A stretch of 64,000 nt of DNA, from assembly GCA_026419785.1 (NCBI GenBank), contig JAODTK010004076.1, positions 62,001-126,000 of the forward strand. The letters run 5' to 3'. The translations under genes and the position numbers were made by a program. This DNA is from Sclerodactyla briareus. Taxonomy: Eukaryota > Echinodermata > Holothuroidea > Dendrochirotida > Sclerodactylidae. The notes beneath the pieces were generated by a model. That model was not told the DNA's origin, searched no databases, and worked only from the letters and a program-made list of their open reading frames with translations. Position 1 is the first letter of the stretch; the number at the start of each line of letters is the position of its first letter. Positions 25,480-38,124 of the stretch are shown one piece after another.

Positions 25480-26160
25480 TTTTCTGCCGCTAATGTTCAA
25501 AGTAGCAGAAATAAATTTGATGAGTTACGAATTTTTGATCCAGAAATGGAAGCTGGCTAAATAGAAAAATTTCCTCAGCCGAAGTTCGCGTCCAGTTATG
25601 TTGCTTATAGGCGAAAGATCGGACAGGGGTTGGAGTTTTGTTGTATGTGAGTTCTGACTTGAATAGCATTGAGAGATCAGACATGTTGAGAGTTGGTCGG
25701 TGAATGAGCATGCCACTGATTGCTGAAATAGGTTTTTGTTTATAGTGTGATTAATATTTATTTAAAATAAAAATAATTACCCCTCTTGTCTACCCTACAA
25801 GCCCTTCCCATTGAATTATCTGTGAGAGAGGTTTGTTTACCACTACTCCCTCGAGCTGCAGGGCAGGCAGCAGTAAGGGGACTGTTAATTTCGTCTGTAA
25901 GCATTGAGGTGGAATGGCTACAGCAGTGGGGATAACAGGCAAGATCTGTCATCACCTTCACATGAAATTAGGTGCTGGCTTGACTTTCCATTGTGGTCCG
26001 AATGTGTTTTTCCACTGTTCACTGCGACAGCCTAGGAAATGAGTTGGGTGGGATACTTTTGTGCTTGGGCACTGATAGCAAAATATTAGCCTAATGTGGT
26101 AGACATGTTCAAGCCATGCCAAGGTTATGACAGATGTCAGTAAAGTCATTAAATGTGAAC
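25480..26160 (-). mobile_element. Probable non-LTR retroelement fragment
   Basis: Minus-strand frame 25711-25490 reads RPTLNMSDLSMLFKSELTYN, then KTPTPVRSFAYKQHNW. An SDHxPx-like step followed by PxxxRSFxYKxxNW is the usual junction after the APE endonuclease in Jockey-type elements. The upstream frame 26149-25958 contains QCPSTKVSHPTHFLGC, a possible ORF1 zinc-knuckle relic. No intact ORF. Confidence 0.45.
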
Positions 26161-26239
26161 AAACAAAAAATTGGGATTGGTGAAGAACAGCCCGTTGTAT
26201 TTGCAGCTGGATTTGCCGTCTCAGCTATCAAGACGTTTG

Positions 26240-26450
26240 TTCGGACTTGCGCTTGTTATCGTAGAGGCACGAGTCCCCCCCCCTCGAAGTAGGGGGCTAT
26301 ATTAACCTCTACGTGACATCTTGGGCAGGTCATCTAGGTCAAGCGACCTTTGTCAAAGGTTCTAACTCCTACAGATAGATCGGATGATCATGTAAAGTTG
26401 GTCCACTATCATACTGCCCAAGGGTAAGTATAGATGTTTTTGGAATTCGA
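26240..26450 (+). repeat. Solitary unit of the 143 bp repeat family
   Basis: AGATAGATCGGATGATCATG followed by aaagttggtc, then GGGTAAGTATAGATG, matches the units at 36723, 36868, 37009 and 37152. Only one unit here. Confidence 0.65.
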
Positions 26451-26531
26451 GTAAACGTGTAGCTGTACTGCTACAGAACGCATACTGATATATCAATCAT
26501 TTCATTTTCATTTTCATATTTTACTTCACAG

Positions 26532-26645
26532 TCAAATCATTCCATTGCCTACGAATTGGGTTCTTATCAGAGAAAAGCATACCTACTCCAGCCCAATCGT
26601 CGAGTTTGTCCTTCAGGAAAGACTGTTATCATACGAGTCAACATG
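26532..26645 (+). other. Candidate exon Y, unknown protein (degenerate copy at 38125)
   Basis: Acceptor cttcacag, donor gtaaga, 114 bases, open in phase 0 throughout (38 codons): SNHSIAYELGSYQRKAYLLQ, then PNRRVCPSGKTVIIRVNM. The block at 38125-38253 aligns from the acceptor onwards (TTTACAGTCAAA, TCATTC, GCCTAYGAA) but has a poly-A expansion and stops, and its donor is lost. No known domain. Of the unassigned blocks this has the cleanest exon structure. Confidence 0.45.
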
Positions 26646-27179
26646 GTAAGATATAGCCAGAATTCATTGGGGTGGTGTATTACATGGGTTAATTGTATAT
26701 CAGCATTGGTATGTTACACGATTAATTTATTTAGCATCACTCGCCTCAGTATTGGCATGCTTTTCCTCTGTCAACTGGTCCGGAGAGGGGCATCAGTATC
26801 CTCTAACCTACTTGCTTACTCATAAAGTTTTTAAATTACATCAGCAAAGAAACGGGAAGACACTTAGTCAGTGCCCTAAAACAACAAAACACAAATGACA
26901 ACCCCCTTTACTGCATTCTGCCTACTCAAAGGGTTGGTCTCAATCATCAAAGCGAATGGTTCAGTCTTCCCATCGTTTCCCGCCCCCACTGGTGTGGGCC
27001 TCCAGGCTCGTTTTTTGGGGCCATGCTGTTCATCTGTGTACTTGACCACACTGTGATGTAAGTACCACACTTCCATTTTAACAGCGATTTACGCCGATTA
27101 CAAACAGGTCTTGTAACTCTTAAGCAGGGTGAACGTAATGAATGCGCGAGCGGCTAATCTGAGTGTATTGCTGACGTCA

Positions 27180-27560
27180 AACCTGGTCCTTCGTTAGGAG
27201 GTATTTGAACAAATGAACGTCTAGTTCAAAATTCTCATCCTGCTTATAAAGCTAAGCATGGTCTTGCTCCACAGTACATATCTGATCTAATGTGCCAAGA
27301 GAATGCTGCGGCGTCTGCGGCGCTGCGATCTGCATCTCCTTCCCTGTTGATCTCAACCCTGGTCCTGTGCATTTCTGTTGCAGACTCTTGCGCTGTGGAA
27401 CAAGCCCATTTATTATTCGCGAGTCTCATACTCTCAGACATTCAACGGTGCATTGCAAACCAACGTTCTACCATGGATTTTCTTTCAGTGAAGTGGCTAG
27501 AAACGCAGTTATAAATGCTAGTTTTTATATTATCATATTAATATTATTATTATTTTTTTA
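27180..27560 (+). mobile_element. LINE 3' end, reverse transcriptase C-terminal fragment
   Basis: In the frame covering 27290 the text AYKAKHGLAPQYISDLMCQE precedes LRSASPSLL, matching the common LINE segment L-A-Y-K-A-L-H-G-x-A-P-x-Y-I-S-D-L...LRS. The next block is frameshifted. It ends in an ATT-rich tail at 27536-27560. 5'-truncated and inactive. Confidence 0.65.
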
Positions 27561-29059
27561 AAAAAAATAATTTGAAAAATCTCGGAAATCTATCCACCTG
27601 AAATCTGTGAAGTTTCCCTTCTGGACCCATCCCACGATCACCGTAGAATGAAAGGGGACTTCATATTCATGCAGGTCGCCTTGCAGTGTGACACCAGCAA
27701 TAACGTTGCTATAGATTATTCCGTATCATTCTCCACTGTTTTTGTCCGGGGGAAAGCTGTTAACTTCCCATGGGAACCCTCGAGAAATAAACTCCAGATT
27801 TTCGGAATGTTTCGTTCAGGCAACAGTATGGCAAAGAAAATCTCAGAGAATCATCACCAAATGAGATTTTTTCAGGATTTTTAATCATACGGCGCACACT
27901 GAGGAAACTCCCAAATAATAACAGAGACAGACACTACTGGTTTCAATGTTCTTAGCCAACAAAGGGGAACACAATCCTCACGAACTACCCCAAGCATGCT
28001 CGCAATCGATTAGGCGAGGAGAAGTAGGGCACGGTACACATCGGTGTCCGTCGTGACAGATATCGTTTCGCGATTTATCGTTTATGTTGGTTGCATTGCT
28101 TAGTATCAACCTCCGCTATAACCGTCGATATCACACCGCATGGGACTATATTTTGTCGTACCGACTTGTGGGCGGCACCGTCGTTCCATGTGCTGATCTT
28201 TTCCAAGACGACATGCCTCCTCCTGACTTCCCCCAGATGAACGAGCTACGAAGGTGAACAACTGTTCAAACCCGTGGCTATGAACCTGCCTGAATTAACA
28301 ACTTCATGATTGGACTGTCACCAATGGACAGTCGCATGAAAGATTTGAACTTACCAAAGTCATTCAACTCAGAGTTTAAAGCTTCAGCCCAGAATATGGC
28401 TCAAGCGTGTACACACATTTTGCCCGATTAACAATACCAATCACAAACTTGTAAACACTTCCTGTTGCAATTCCTTTAATCCTGTTTCAAGGCTTATGCT
28501 AAGGGAAATCGGACAGAGAGAGATCGATTTGTTTAATCGGCTATTATAATTTTAGCCCCTATTAACAAGATAACGGACAGGCTATCTTAATTGACAGAGA
28601 GGTGGACTCTTCTTGAACTTACCAACGTCGTTTTAAACACAGCATTACTAAGCCTACATAGCTCGACGGAACCACAAGTAATCCGAAACATCTCCATGAA
28701 TATACCGAAGTGAATACCGAGACCTCGCCCATCACGACAGCCCTATCTGAAAAAAATACAATCGGTATTCGCGGATAGCCGGCCCGTAAGCACTTACATG
28801 CAAAACATCACGCTACCGCTTCTACCACACACCGAGACGATTTCAATCGGATCATAACCTCCACAATGTTGTCAAGTTGTTTTTGCCTTTTTTCCTTCTT
28901 TACCACCCCTGAGGAGTCCGATCAGATACCTAATGTGATGGGTTGCTACCAGCATGAAAGCATTTTGGGGGGGGGGGAAGAAGGTTCGTCATATCTCCTA
29001 TAAACTTCTAGAACAAAGACGAAAGAATAATGAAATGGTCAACTCACATCCTTTTAATG
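27561..29059. other. Region without recognised gene
   Basis: No domain recognised. One open stretch near 28164-28255 (GGTVVPCADLFQDDMPPPDF) lacks splice support. Poly-G run near 28968. Confidence 0.35.
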
Positions 29060-29600
29060 TATTGGAATGAGCTGGCAATGTATCGCGCATTGCAGCTCCC
29101 TCACGTGAATGCAGACCAAGTCCGTGTAACGTCTTTCCCGAATCAGTGAATACCCCGGCAGATATTTTATTGGGGGGATTTAAATTAATCATCAAATAGT
29201 ACCGAGATAGATCAATGCCTCAAATCACACTGACTGGCGTGCCGTTAACTACCCCTGGGCCAATTTCAATTCACCTGCTAAGTGAAAATGCCTGACATTT
29301 CAAGGTTACCTGCTTGTCAACATGGCTGCACTCCTTGTGGATGTTTTCCCCTCAAAAAGGATTTGCCGAATGTTACTTTGAACAAAAATGTTCTTCTGTC
29401 TCTCGGTCATGGCGATGTACATTGTAGAGCAATTGGTTGTGTTTATTCTAATACCAATTCCACACACCTCTGTGCTTGCGGTCCCCAATCGGCCTTACTT
29501 GATCGGATCAAGAACGTGTCCATTGGCCCATGGACAAGTTGACCACCAAAACCTACACGTCAATATTAGGGAAATTACAAATGCTAATACTACAGATTAG
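29060..29600 (+). repeat. Dispersed repeat R3, copy 2 (partner 15300-15870)
   Basis: Aligns in order with 15300-15870. The frame 29282-29542 is cysteine-rich (CQHGCTPCGCF, CRAIGCVY, LCACG), but the partner does not conserve those cysteines, so no protein is claimed. Confidence 0.5.
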
Positions 29601-29828
29601 GTTAGATTACCGCGATACTCCAATTTTATTATTTACTAGTGGTACCTACGAGGTGTTCGTGATTAAATTCATCATGAGCTATTATGGGAAATAGTGCAGA
29701 ATGCATTTCACACGACAGAAAAAGGATAATCATGGTGCCTTTACTTCTTGGGGATACTGCCCAACATTTCAATAGCAACGAGGACAGGGCTGTGTGTGCA
29801 CAGTGATAAAGACGGAGTTATACTCCCG

Positions 29829-29930
29829 ATGCTGATGCTTCGAGCGGTTTTTATCGTCTTCTGGGCTTGCTTCACTTCAGGTCACTTGGCCAGTGTTATT
29901 ACTGACCAGTGGTATTTTTCCGATTGTTAA
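29829..29930 (+). other. Possible signal-peptide exon
   Basis: From ATG at 29829: MLMLRAVFIVFWACFTSG, a hydrophobic run with a small-residue end, then HLAS. A donor-like gtcact follows ttcag inside it, and the frame ends in a stop at 29928-29930. It is unlike the gene B and C signal peptides. Weak. Confidence 0.25.
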
Positions 29931-30712
29931 GGAGTCTAGCTAGGGTCATTAGGAAGACAGAAAGAGCTATGTAAACGAGTAGATGTTAATGAAAAATGAA
30001 GAAATTTATAGGGAAGTGAATGTATGACATCATATTATTTCATGATGGGATTCCTTTCGATCTTGCACACACAAGAAAGCCTTGTTGGCAGAACCAGTTA
30101 GGAGATGAGACGCAATACCAAACGCACCACACATAGTCATCCAAAACCAACATCCGAGAAACGTGGCAGGTGATGTACGAAAACGGATGCAACTAATTTA
30201 AATACCGGACGATAAAAAAGTCTCACTGCTGACAGCCTACTAAAATGTGTTGAACCTGACAGATATTGAATCGAATGTTAGTACCAAGCCTATCCTATCG
30301 AGACATCTAATAATTCTGATCGTATTATTTATACCACATCTTCGTTCAAAACATATCTCATGCCTATTTCATTCTCAATTGTCCATTTTTAATAAGCTTG
30401 TTGATTAAACGATTGACAACGCGCTTATCTGACGTTCAATAACACATAAACTTATTATGTCCCCAAAGTGCGCCTAGATGCTATGAGCTATCAGAGATTC
30501 TGTGTAGGTATAGTGCCTTTGAAATTTGACGTAGATAGAGGGTATTCTTCATGTAAAGCTAAATACTGCTGTTACCTCTGATGGTGCAGAAGCATACGAC
30601 CAGATTGACCATATTGGTCATCGCACTATTTCGCAATTCAGTTTAGTAAATGGTGGAGTGGCATAATGATAAAAGAAGTAGCAAAAATATTCAATATTAT
30701 TATACATTCATG

Positions 30713-30790
30713 ATTCATTGCGCGTTTACCAGCCCTGAAATCTTTCAGATTGACTTTGACATGATCCATAGACATAGGTGGCTGTAGGCG
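30713..30790 (+). pseudogene. Degenerate copy of candidate exon X2
   Basis: Aligns with 20274-20350; one inserted base and a TAG break the frame. There is no acceptor AG just before the block. Confidence 0.4.
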
Positions 30791-30799
30791 TCATGCGAT

Positions 30800-32516
30800 T
30801 ATTACATCATGCTTTATCCACCCAAGACCAGATGTTGAAGGATTGCGGTTGCGATCTAGAAAAAAAATTGCGGGGAACTTGTCATATATACCTCTTGCAA
30901 CATTGTTATAGTGCAATTGTTATTACCACATGATCATGGCATCCTGACCATAATAAATAGATTAATTCATGAATAAATATAAATACCCATAATTACGTCG
31001 GGAACATGTTGATTTTAGATGAGCTAAATTCGAGCTGCCCAAAACAACATGCTTATATCTACCAATAAGGAATGAAACCTGCACCAATTTCAAGTTTTCT
31101 TTAATCGGAGCTGAGTTGAATTATTTTGTTCACAAAGTATTGATTGAAAAATATGTGGAATCAAATGTTATCGGTCCCCCCCCCCTACCCCGCCCCCCTC
31201 CCCCCCAACACACACCGGAAAACTCACCTTGACAGGCAGATAACTAGTAACAACCAAATGAATTCCGAATAATGAAATGAAATACATGTATTTATTATTA
31301 CGTAGCCTACCTATAGGAATGACTTGCAACATGGTGCTGGGAACATCACTGGGATTTGGCGAAAAGGGACGAAAAAGGATGCAGAAATAGAAACAATAAT
31401 GTGCTCGCGTAATTCCGATCAGATGAAGTCACAATAAATTCAATTAGTGCAATCTAATATGGTCTTGGAAAGAGCTCAAACAAGCGTGCCATGCACAAAT
31501 TGTGCAGAGCCACCGTCCAATTCTGCGGCGTAATGAAAATATTGACAGCGACGCGTTGATGAAAAAACATTACGCACATAGCCGCAAGTGACAGTCACCT
31601 CCAAAACAAGCCACGACTGGTCGAGAAATGGTTGTGACTCACATATTCTTAGAGAGTATATTTCGAACCGTCTGGTCTATTCTACAGGAACATCTTGGTA
31701 AAACACCAACACGCGTCTGCCAGGAATCTTGAAACTGGGAATAAATTATGTAGCCATTTATCGTCAAGTTGGTTTTAGATCCGTCTTGTCCCCCAAGTGT
31801 TCACGTTGTTTCTGCAGATGACGTGAAAAAAATATTTCAACAGATTTCACAACAATAATCCTTTTCAACATGGTTGCTGAAGAAAATTACAAAAATAAAG
31901 AGGAACACCAAGGTAGCAAGAATGCTCGAGTGGTTTGATCGGGAAGCGCTCGCAGCGCGCATTTTCTCCAACAACTACTCCGGAAGTACTCCCTAGGTGA
32001 GTTGTTATGCTATACAGTATGCGACTGTCTTCACAATTTGACGATGCGTCAAGTTGCTACAGAGTATGATAACCATGTCAGTTCTAACAAATACTACTAT
32101 ATGGGGTTACACGTACCAGGATCACTGTATTCCGTGTAAATCCTCGTATATAGGTAGGTTCTACTGGTCTGATAGAATATACCTAGCTAAGTGAATGAAC
32201 GTCCTGTTTTCCTAAATACACAACGAATAATTGCCAAAAGAATGATGGACTCGTATATACCCAACCAGTTATCCTGCCAGTAGTCAACAGTGTACCGATG
32301 AAGACAGACACTGGTGGATATCAAGGGAAGAAGAAGCGGTAACAATTCAGGTTTAAATTCCAGTTGGAATAAATTCGTGACACTCAATCACCAGTATGTA
32401 TGTCTTTCCAAGAGAGTCTTCAAGCTTATAGTCATGTCACAAACGTGGCTAGGGTTTTCATCACCTCTGATTCGGAATTGATGGCGGAGAATCCAAAGTG
32501 TGGAACTTGTGTAATC
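30800..32516. other. Region upstream of gene B, no gene recognised
   Basis: C-rich run at 31177-31206. No other coding or repeat signal identified. The gene B promoter should lie at the 3' end of this stretch, but no TATA box is obvious. Confidence 0.35.
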
Positions 32517-32594
32517 ATGGACCTGTTTACAAGCAATACCCATGCGTTGGTTTTAGTTTGGGCTCTCGTCATCATCTCAGGTGGAGATAAGGCG
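32517..32594 (+). CDS. Gene B exon 1: signal peptide of FReD-family gene
   Basis: Seventy-eight bases, 26 codons, starting MDLFTSNTHALVLVWALVI and ending GGDKA, followed by gtaagt. The hydrophobic core from about residue 9 to 20 fits a secretion signal. It matches, codon for codon in length, the gene C exon at 50489 ([15 protein letters not shown]...DADKA) and the gene A remnant at 1-44. The intron after it is the copied gene A intron up to about 35850. No FReD or TIL exon was found between here and gene C, so gene B is either an orphan first exon or its remaining exons are unrecognisable. Confidence 0.7.
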
Positions 32595-35500
32595 GTAAGT
32601 TTTGGAATTGAAAAAAATTCGCCTTCGCTAAGCCTAATTCTAATGAAAGGTGCGATAAAATATCTTTCAACTATAATGCTCTGTTTAGAGCTCCGATTGT
32701 TGACAAGTGTTCAACACAATGGTAATACTAGTTTCACATAATAAACTTTTCCCCAAAAATGTATCATTCGCTTAGTTATTTGCTATTCTTTTCATTTCAA
32801 TATTTCGACTACAACATTCTGCATCTCTATGTTATACCCATTGTAAAGTTTTAAACTAATGTCTAGTCGTTTGTATTATGCCTTGAATTATTCTCGATGT
32901 CCCAATCCTAAACATTTATTTTTATAAATGTTTCCACCAATGAATATTGTCTATATTCAACCTATTACCAGAGATATAGAAGAGTGAAAATACAATAACC
33001 TTGTTATTGTCCAAATGACATTCCTTTCTCGTTCTTTAGGGATAAGGGGAAGGAGGGGGGGGGGGGGGGCGGGTACCACCCGCCTTATCGACTTGTTGAC
33101 GTTTGATTTTAACATGTTGTTATGAACTACACGTCTGCGTGTGCTACTAGTAGAGAAGTACGCTAAGCGAATTTGAAGTGTATTTCTACGGAGTCGTATC
33201 AGCAATCCTTTGTTGCCATTTTTATTTTCATAGCAAGAAAAAAAAATGAATTAAATTGGTCAAGTGGCCATTCAACACGAAGACTACGAATTGCGTCGAG
33301 TGGATTGTTGTGTTCGTATGAGATTAATTGCATGTGCTGATGCCAAATGGTTCGTGACAACAGCAATCAACCATGTTTGGAAAAAAAAATGCATAAGAAT
33401 ATTTCATCCATGTGAACCAAAAAAGCGTTAGATAAGACTGGCAGATGCAAGAGCAGAATATCCGATCGTTACTGACCATATTTCACAATTATGAGTAAAA
33501 GGTGAATATCGAGGTCTGACCATTGCTGCCAGTAACGTCGTTCAATCATTTTTACAGCGCATAAAGTGTATCCGCGAGTTACTGCGGAACGTACAAATAG
33601 CTTCACAAAATAAATATTTCTAAGTCGTGATTGTTTTTCAAATCGTAACACCAGTGAACATTTCAGTCGTTAGGCTTACATACATTGTTTTCCCCCCCCC
33701 CCTCTTGCAAAAAGTGGGGGGGGGGAGGGGGGGGGGGATATCATATCGTTTGTCCCCTCCACTTTTCCGGACCGTGAATAAAATAATAGGCAATGCCGAT
33801 TTTGTTATAACTCTAAAACTGAATTTCAATGTTGTCTAACCAAACAATAATCGCTTGGAAATTGTCATAAGCCCATAAAATCCAGGTGCGGACCCAGGTG
33901 AAGATCTGGACCCGAATAGGGTTGAAGGGGAAGGATTACCCATTTTCATACCCGAAGTTCCGAATTTGAATTTCGAAATAGCAAAAGTGGTAATTTATCA
34001 AGTGTTTTCGGTTGCAATGCGCGTTTTTCGTCCAGGCGTTGTAGGCAATTAAAATATGCGATGTAATGCTCCGAATATTTCGTTCACTCGATTAATTGAC
34101 AGAGCCTTGGGAGCCGACTGCCCCCCCCCCCCAATTTTTCTGTGAGGAATGAAAAAATTCGTGGACAATTTTGGAAGGAAAAAAAGCAAAGTGATTTTTT
34201 TTTTTCATACTTTTTCGAGTTTAAAATGCCCGGAAAAATGCTATTTTTTTCGCGCGCTCGCGCGCGCCGGTAGTTTCCAGTGATGACTTGTAAAGTCGGG
34301 ACCAAATTTTCTGCTCCCAAATGGTGGTCCCGTACGCCTAGGGCTTTTCCTTCGATTCCCACCAGAGACCATGCGGTAGGACCCTGGATCCCACGCCAAA
34401 CAAAGCCCAAAGTATAAAAGGGTACATAAAAAAATTTAACATGTGTGATACGGTAAATCATCTTAGTATGCACAAGGACACCTTTTTTGGTCTTCTTTTA
34501 CTCGAATCACACATGTAGATGGTGCTACTGAGCCTGGCAAGTGGCCGTTTCCGTCGATCTGGAGGTATGAAAATCTGAAATTTTCTTTGTACGCTCTGCG
34601 CCAACCACTGGTGGCGTCCGGTTAGGTGGTAATTTGCGTTCGATATGCCCCCCCCCCCCACTTTTCGGAGAACGCTTCGCGCCCCTGCATCTAAATGCTA
34701 AATTATATTGGACGCTCTCTGTCTCTTTATTCAATAAAACTTCACTTTGCCAAGCTGATTTTTTTTTTTTTACAACTAGGAGCCTCTTACTTCACTTCTG
34801 TTATAGTTTTGACATTAAAGTATTAAACAATGGTGAATGAACTCTACACAAGGTAAACGTCAAAATAATACATGTTTATAAAGTAATTAATGTGTATTCT
34901 TGGGTCTGAACTCGAGTTAATTAGATGTAAAGACTGCCCGAAAAAATAACATGCTCTGTTCATATCAATACGATCACATTTATTGCGACCGTTGTATCAA
35001 TGACACCAAGGGCAATTATGGGATGGAGCAGCCGAGCCGAAAACCCGAAGCTTAAACATTACTATAATAAGCCGCTCAAGTGCACTGAGGAACTATTGTT
35101 TATACTAAACTATTTTGTCCTTGGACAATATACATTCCTTATGCTTCGGCGCGATTTTCATAGCAATACGCGATTCAATATTCATCTGAATAAGACACGG
35201 ATAATTGTAAAGGGGTAAAGTGCGGGCCGCATTGAAAAAACTTGAATACAGAAACGGTGGCAGGTGTATCCGTTCCGCCTTCACGGATATATGTATCTTA
35301 TCCAAGTGGTAATTGATCGGTGTTAAATCGCGCACTTTTAACCAAGTACCAGTTTTGCTGTACGGAGCGCCTATTCACGTTAGCTGCCAATTGAAAACTA
35401 CACTGGGAACACGACAGTGCCCTTCCAGCTACGAGAGAGTAGTGGAGATGTTCAATGATCTCCAGCCCCCTTCATGTAGAGCATTATGTTGAATAACTTT

Positions 35501-35850
35501 TCCTTCGTTCCATAGAGTAATATTCGCCTCGGTGCTGTTTTTGTCAGTCGCAAACGTATTATTGACTGAATCATTTGTCTGTATTGTTGACTATTGTTCA
35601 TATAGCTTGTACTAAGAAGCAATGTGGGTATGCGACATGCAAAAGCGAAATCGTGGTCACATTTTGGCACGGAATCGGTTCATAGAATGTTCGTTTCTAT
35701 AGGACTGCAACACGTGCTGAAGTACAGGCGGTGTGTAACAGGATATAATGCAGCACCAACTTCCGTTATGTGTTCACTGACAGTCTCCAAATTGAACCAT
35801 GAAACACTGGATCACAACCTCTCTTGTTGATATTCGAAGATGGACGTGAA
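32595..35850 (+). repeat. Duplicated intron block, copy 2 (partner 1-4270)
   Basis: First intron of gene B, homologous to gene A intron 1. It lacks the TE-1 insertion and the gene A TE-2 insertion, but has its own TE-2 insertion at 33686-34692. Poly-G run at 33056-33069. Confidence 0.8.
33686..34692 (+). mobile_element. TE-2 insertion in gene B intron
   Basis: About 1 kb beginning at a run of C (33691-33702) and ending near CTTCGCGCCCCTG. Gene A has no insertion at the equivalent point (near 1316-1360). The body is homologous to 2930-3730. It is longer than the gene A copy, with an extra segment around 34030-34260 containing CGCGCGCTCGCGCGCG. Non-autonomous. Confidence 0.7.
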
Positions 35851-36088
35851 CGCGTCCTGTGTGGACTGCCCCACTAATTAACTTGCGAAGTCATCAAATT
35901 GGCATGCAGTGTGAACTAGCCTGTATTGGATAACGCTAACCCTTATTCCTATTTCAATTAATCCTAAACCCTCACAAAGAACACAACGAATTCTATACAA
36001 TACGAACGTACAGACAATCAGGAAACACATTAGGGTAGCGATCTAACGAAGGGCGGCAGGCTGTATGCCATAAGCCGTACTTTTTGTT

Positions 36089-36320
36089 TTGCTCTATTTC
36101 AGCTTTGCTTTGAATCCGACCACTTTCTCGGAACCTGTACATGAGGAGCGGAAGATTCAAGTACGACGTGACTGCTCAGGACCCCGACCGACGAGACTCA
36201 TTGCAAATTCCCCATGTCAATCCTCAGTAACTCCAGGAAGTCGAGTCCACTGCAGAGTACAGCGGAACAATGAATAAAGACTAGACCTCGCCATTTGCAA
36301 GTACAGCCATCTATGGAAAA
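36089..36320 (+). repeat. Dispersed repeat R4, copy 1 (partner 62050-62235)
   Basis: Shares TTGCAAATTCCCCATG, AGTCCACTGCA and AGACCTCGCC...TTGCAAGTACA...CATCTATGGA with 62105-62225. Both are partly open, but no domain is recognised. Confidence 0.5.
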
Positions 36321-36714
36321 TCGCCCGGTGTACGCTGGATTCAAACCCGAATCCGGTAATGGTTGCTTGCAAAGTGTCACTGACACCGCTCTGCCCTTCT
36401 CCCACTCTAACTCTAATAAGCTAATTTGTTCATGGTGAGTGTCAGTGTTGGATTTGGTGTTTTCTTTTAGCAGGGTTGGTATTTTTATTTTTTTTTCCTC
36501 AAGGGCGGTTTGGAAAGGCGGATATTTCCACTCGAGTACAAATTGCTTCAAACACTGTTTGAACAATGTGTGGTTGTGGGGCGGCAAGGAAACGTCTGAG
36601 TGTGAGCAACTGTCGACAGAGAAGTGCTCACTCTGTGGACCCAAGCTCACGTTACTCCAAGCCAAATCATCAATACTAAAACAAGGTTCGCTTTCCCTGT
36701 CCGAAACCCAGTCA

Positions 36715-37205
36715 AGCGGTTTCTACTACTAAAGAATAGATCGGATGATCATGAAAGTTGGTTGATAGTGTCATCACCTAATTGTACATATGGGATGTTC
36801 ATGAATCCGAGATCAAAGGTCATCAGGGGATATTGTTGCCCATTTTGTTGAACAGTCAAGCGGTTCCGTCTCCTACGGAATAGATTCGATGCTCATTAAA
36901 GTTGATCAGTATTATCACTGAATAATGGTAAGTATGGGTTTCAGGATGTGAGTCAAATGTAGCTAGCGATCAATATGGACATTTCGGTTTGGTGGTGAAG
37001 CAGCTTTTACTACCACAGAATGAGTGGATGATCATGAAAGTTGGTCTGTATTAACATTGGTCAAGCTTAATGTAGGGTGTTGAGGGATTTTTAGGTCAAA
37101 GGTTATCAAGGGAGAAATTTTGATCATCCTGTTTGAGCAGTCAAACCGTTCGACTCCCACCAAAATCGATCGAATGATCATGGAAGTTAGTATTATCATT
37201 GTTCA
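36715..37205 (+). repeat. Tandem repeat, about 143 bp unit, four units
   Basis: The marker (ATAGATCGGATGATCATG with variants, then aaagttg) recurs at about 36733, 36878, 37019 and 37162, giving periods of 141-145. Other shared parts: AAAGGTCATCAGGGGA and CAGTCAAGCGGTT. Units are diverged by substitutions and indels. Confidence 0.8.
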
Positions 37206-38124
37206 ATGGTAATTACTACTACTGCTAATAATGATAACACCCGGTGCTTATATAGCGCTTCTTTCACATGATCAAAGCGACTCACCTCACTTATACGCAT
37301 GGCCCATTTCGAGAGACGACCTTGTTCAACAGCACTGCGGGAAAGTCTTCGGGCTTTCAATGGACTCCGAACTCGCAATAAATGTTTTTGCAGTCTGGAG
37401 CTTACCGCTGAGCTGCTCCGCCCTCTCAAATCACTCCTACAGAATAGATGGCGTGAATGTGAAATGTTTGAATCACAAAAATCCCGTGATTATTGCGAAG
37501 CCACGGTAAGATGATTCCGAAACATTCCCATGCCCGGCCTTTGATACTCGGATTCCATTTATTATTTGTATCTTCGTATTTTCGTGATTCTTTTCTCGTG
37601 GTTTTATTGGGATGAGCACTCCTGGTATGCAGCGATGTAACACGGACACCATAATAGCAGTTTGCATAGTTGTTGTTAGCCTTACGTAGTGAGGATGTTG
37701 TTTGTAGCGTGTAACGACACCCGCTATTTAGCGCTTAATGAGGCAACACCGTTGACCTACTGTAGTGTGCAACATGTATCATCAGTTAATACTACGATAC
37801 TACAATAAGCAACGTCGGCTAGGCCCCTCAACTTATAGCTGGGTTCGAGAGCTAGATATGGGTGGGGAACTCCAACGAGGCATGTTATTGATCTTATTTG
37901 CAGGTTGTGAGTTTTATTCACCGAAGATCTCAACCACACCAGTTTTCGCCATTTGTTCGTTTGGAACTACTTTGCGAAAAAGAGACTGTAAGTTACAGAC
38001 CTATGGTACTTACCACCAAAACCACACTCCTGGAAACCATTAAATATTATAACTCTGAGGATGCTAATAAAGCATAATTGATATTAAAATTCGTTTCCAT
38101 TTCATTTCTAGTATTTATTTACAG

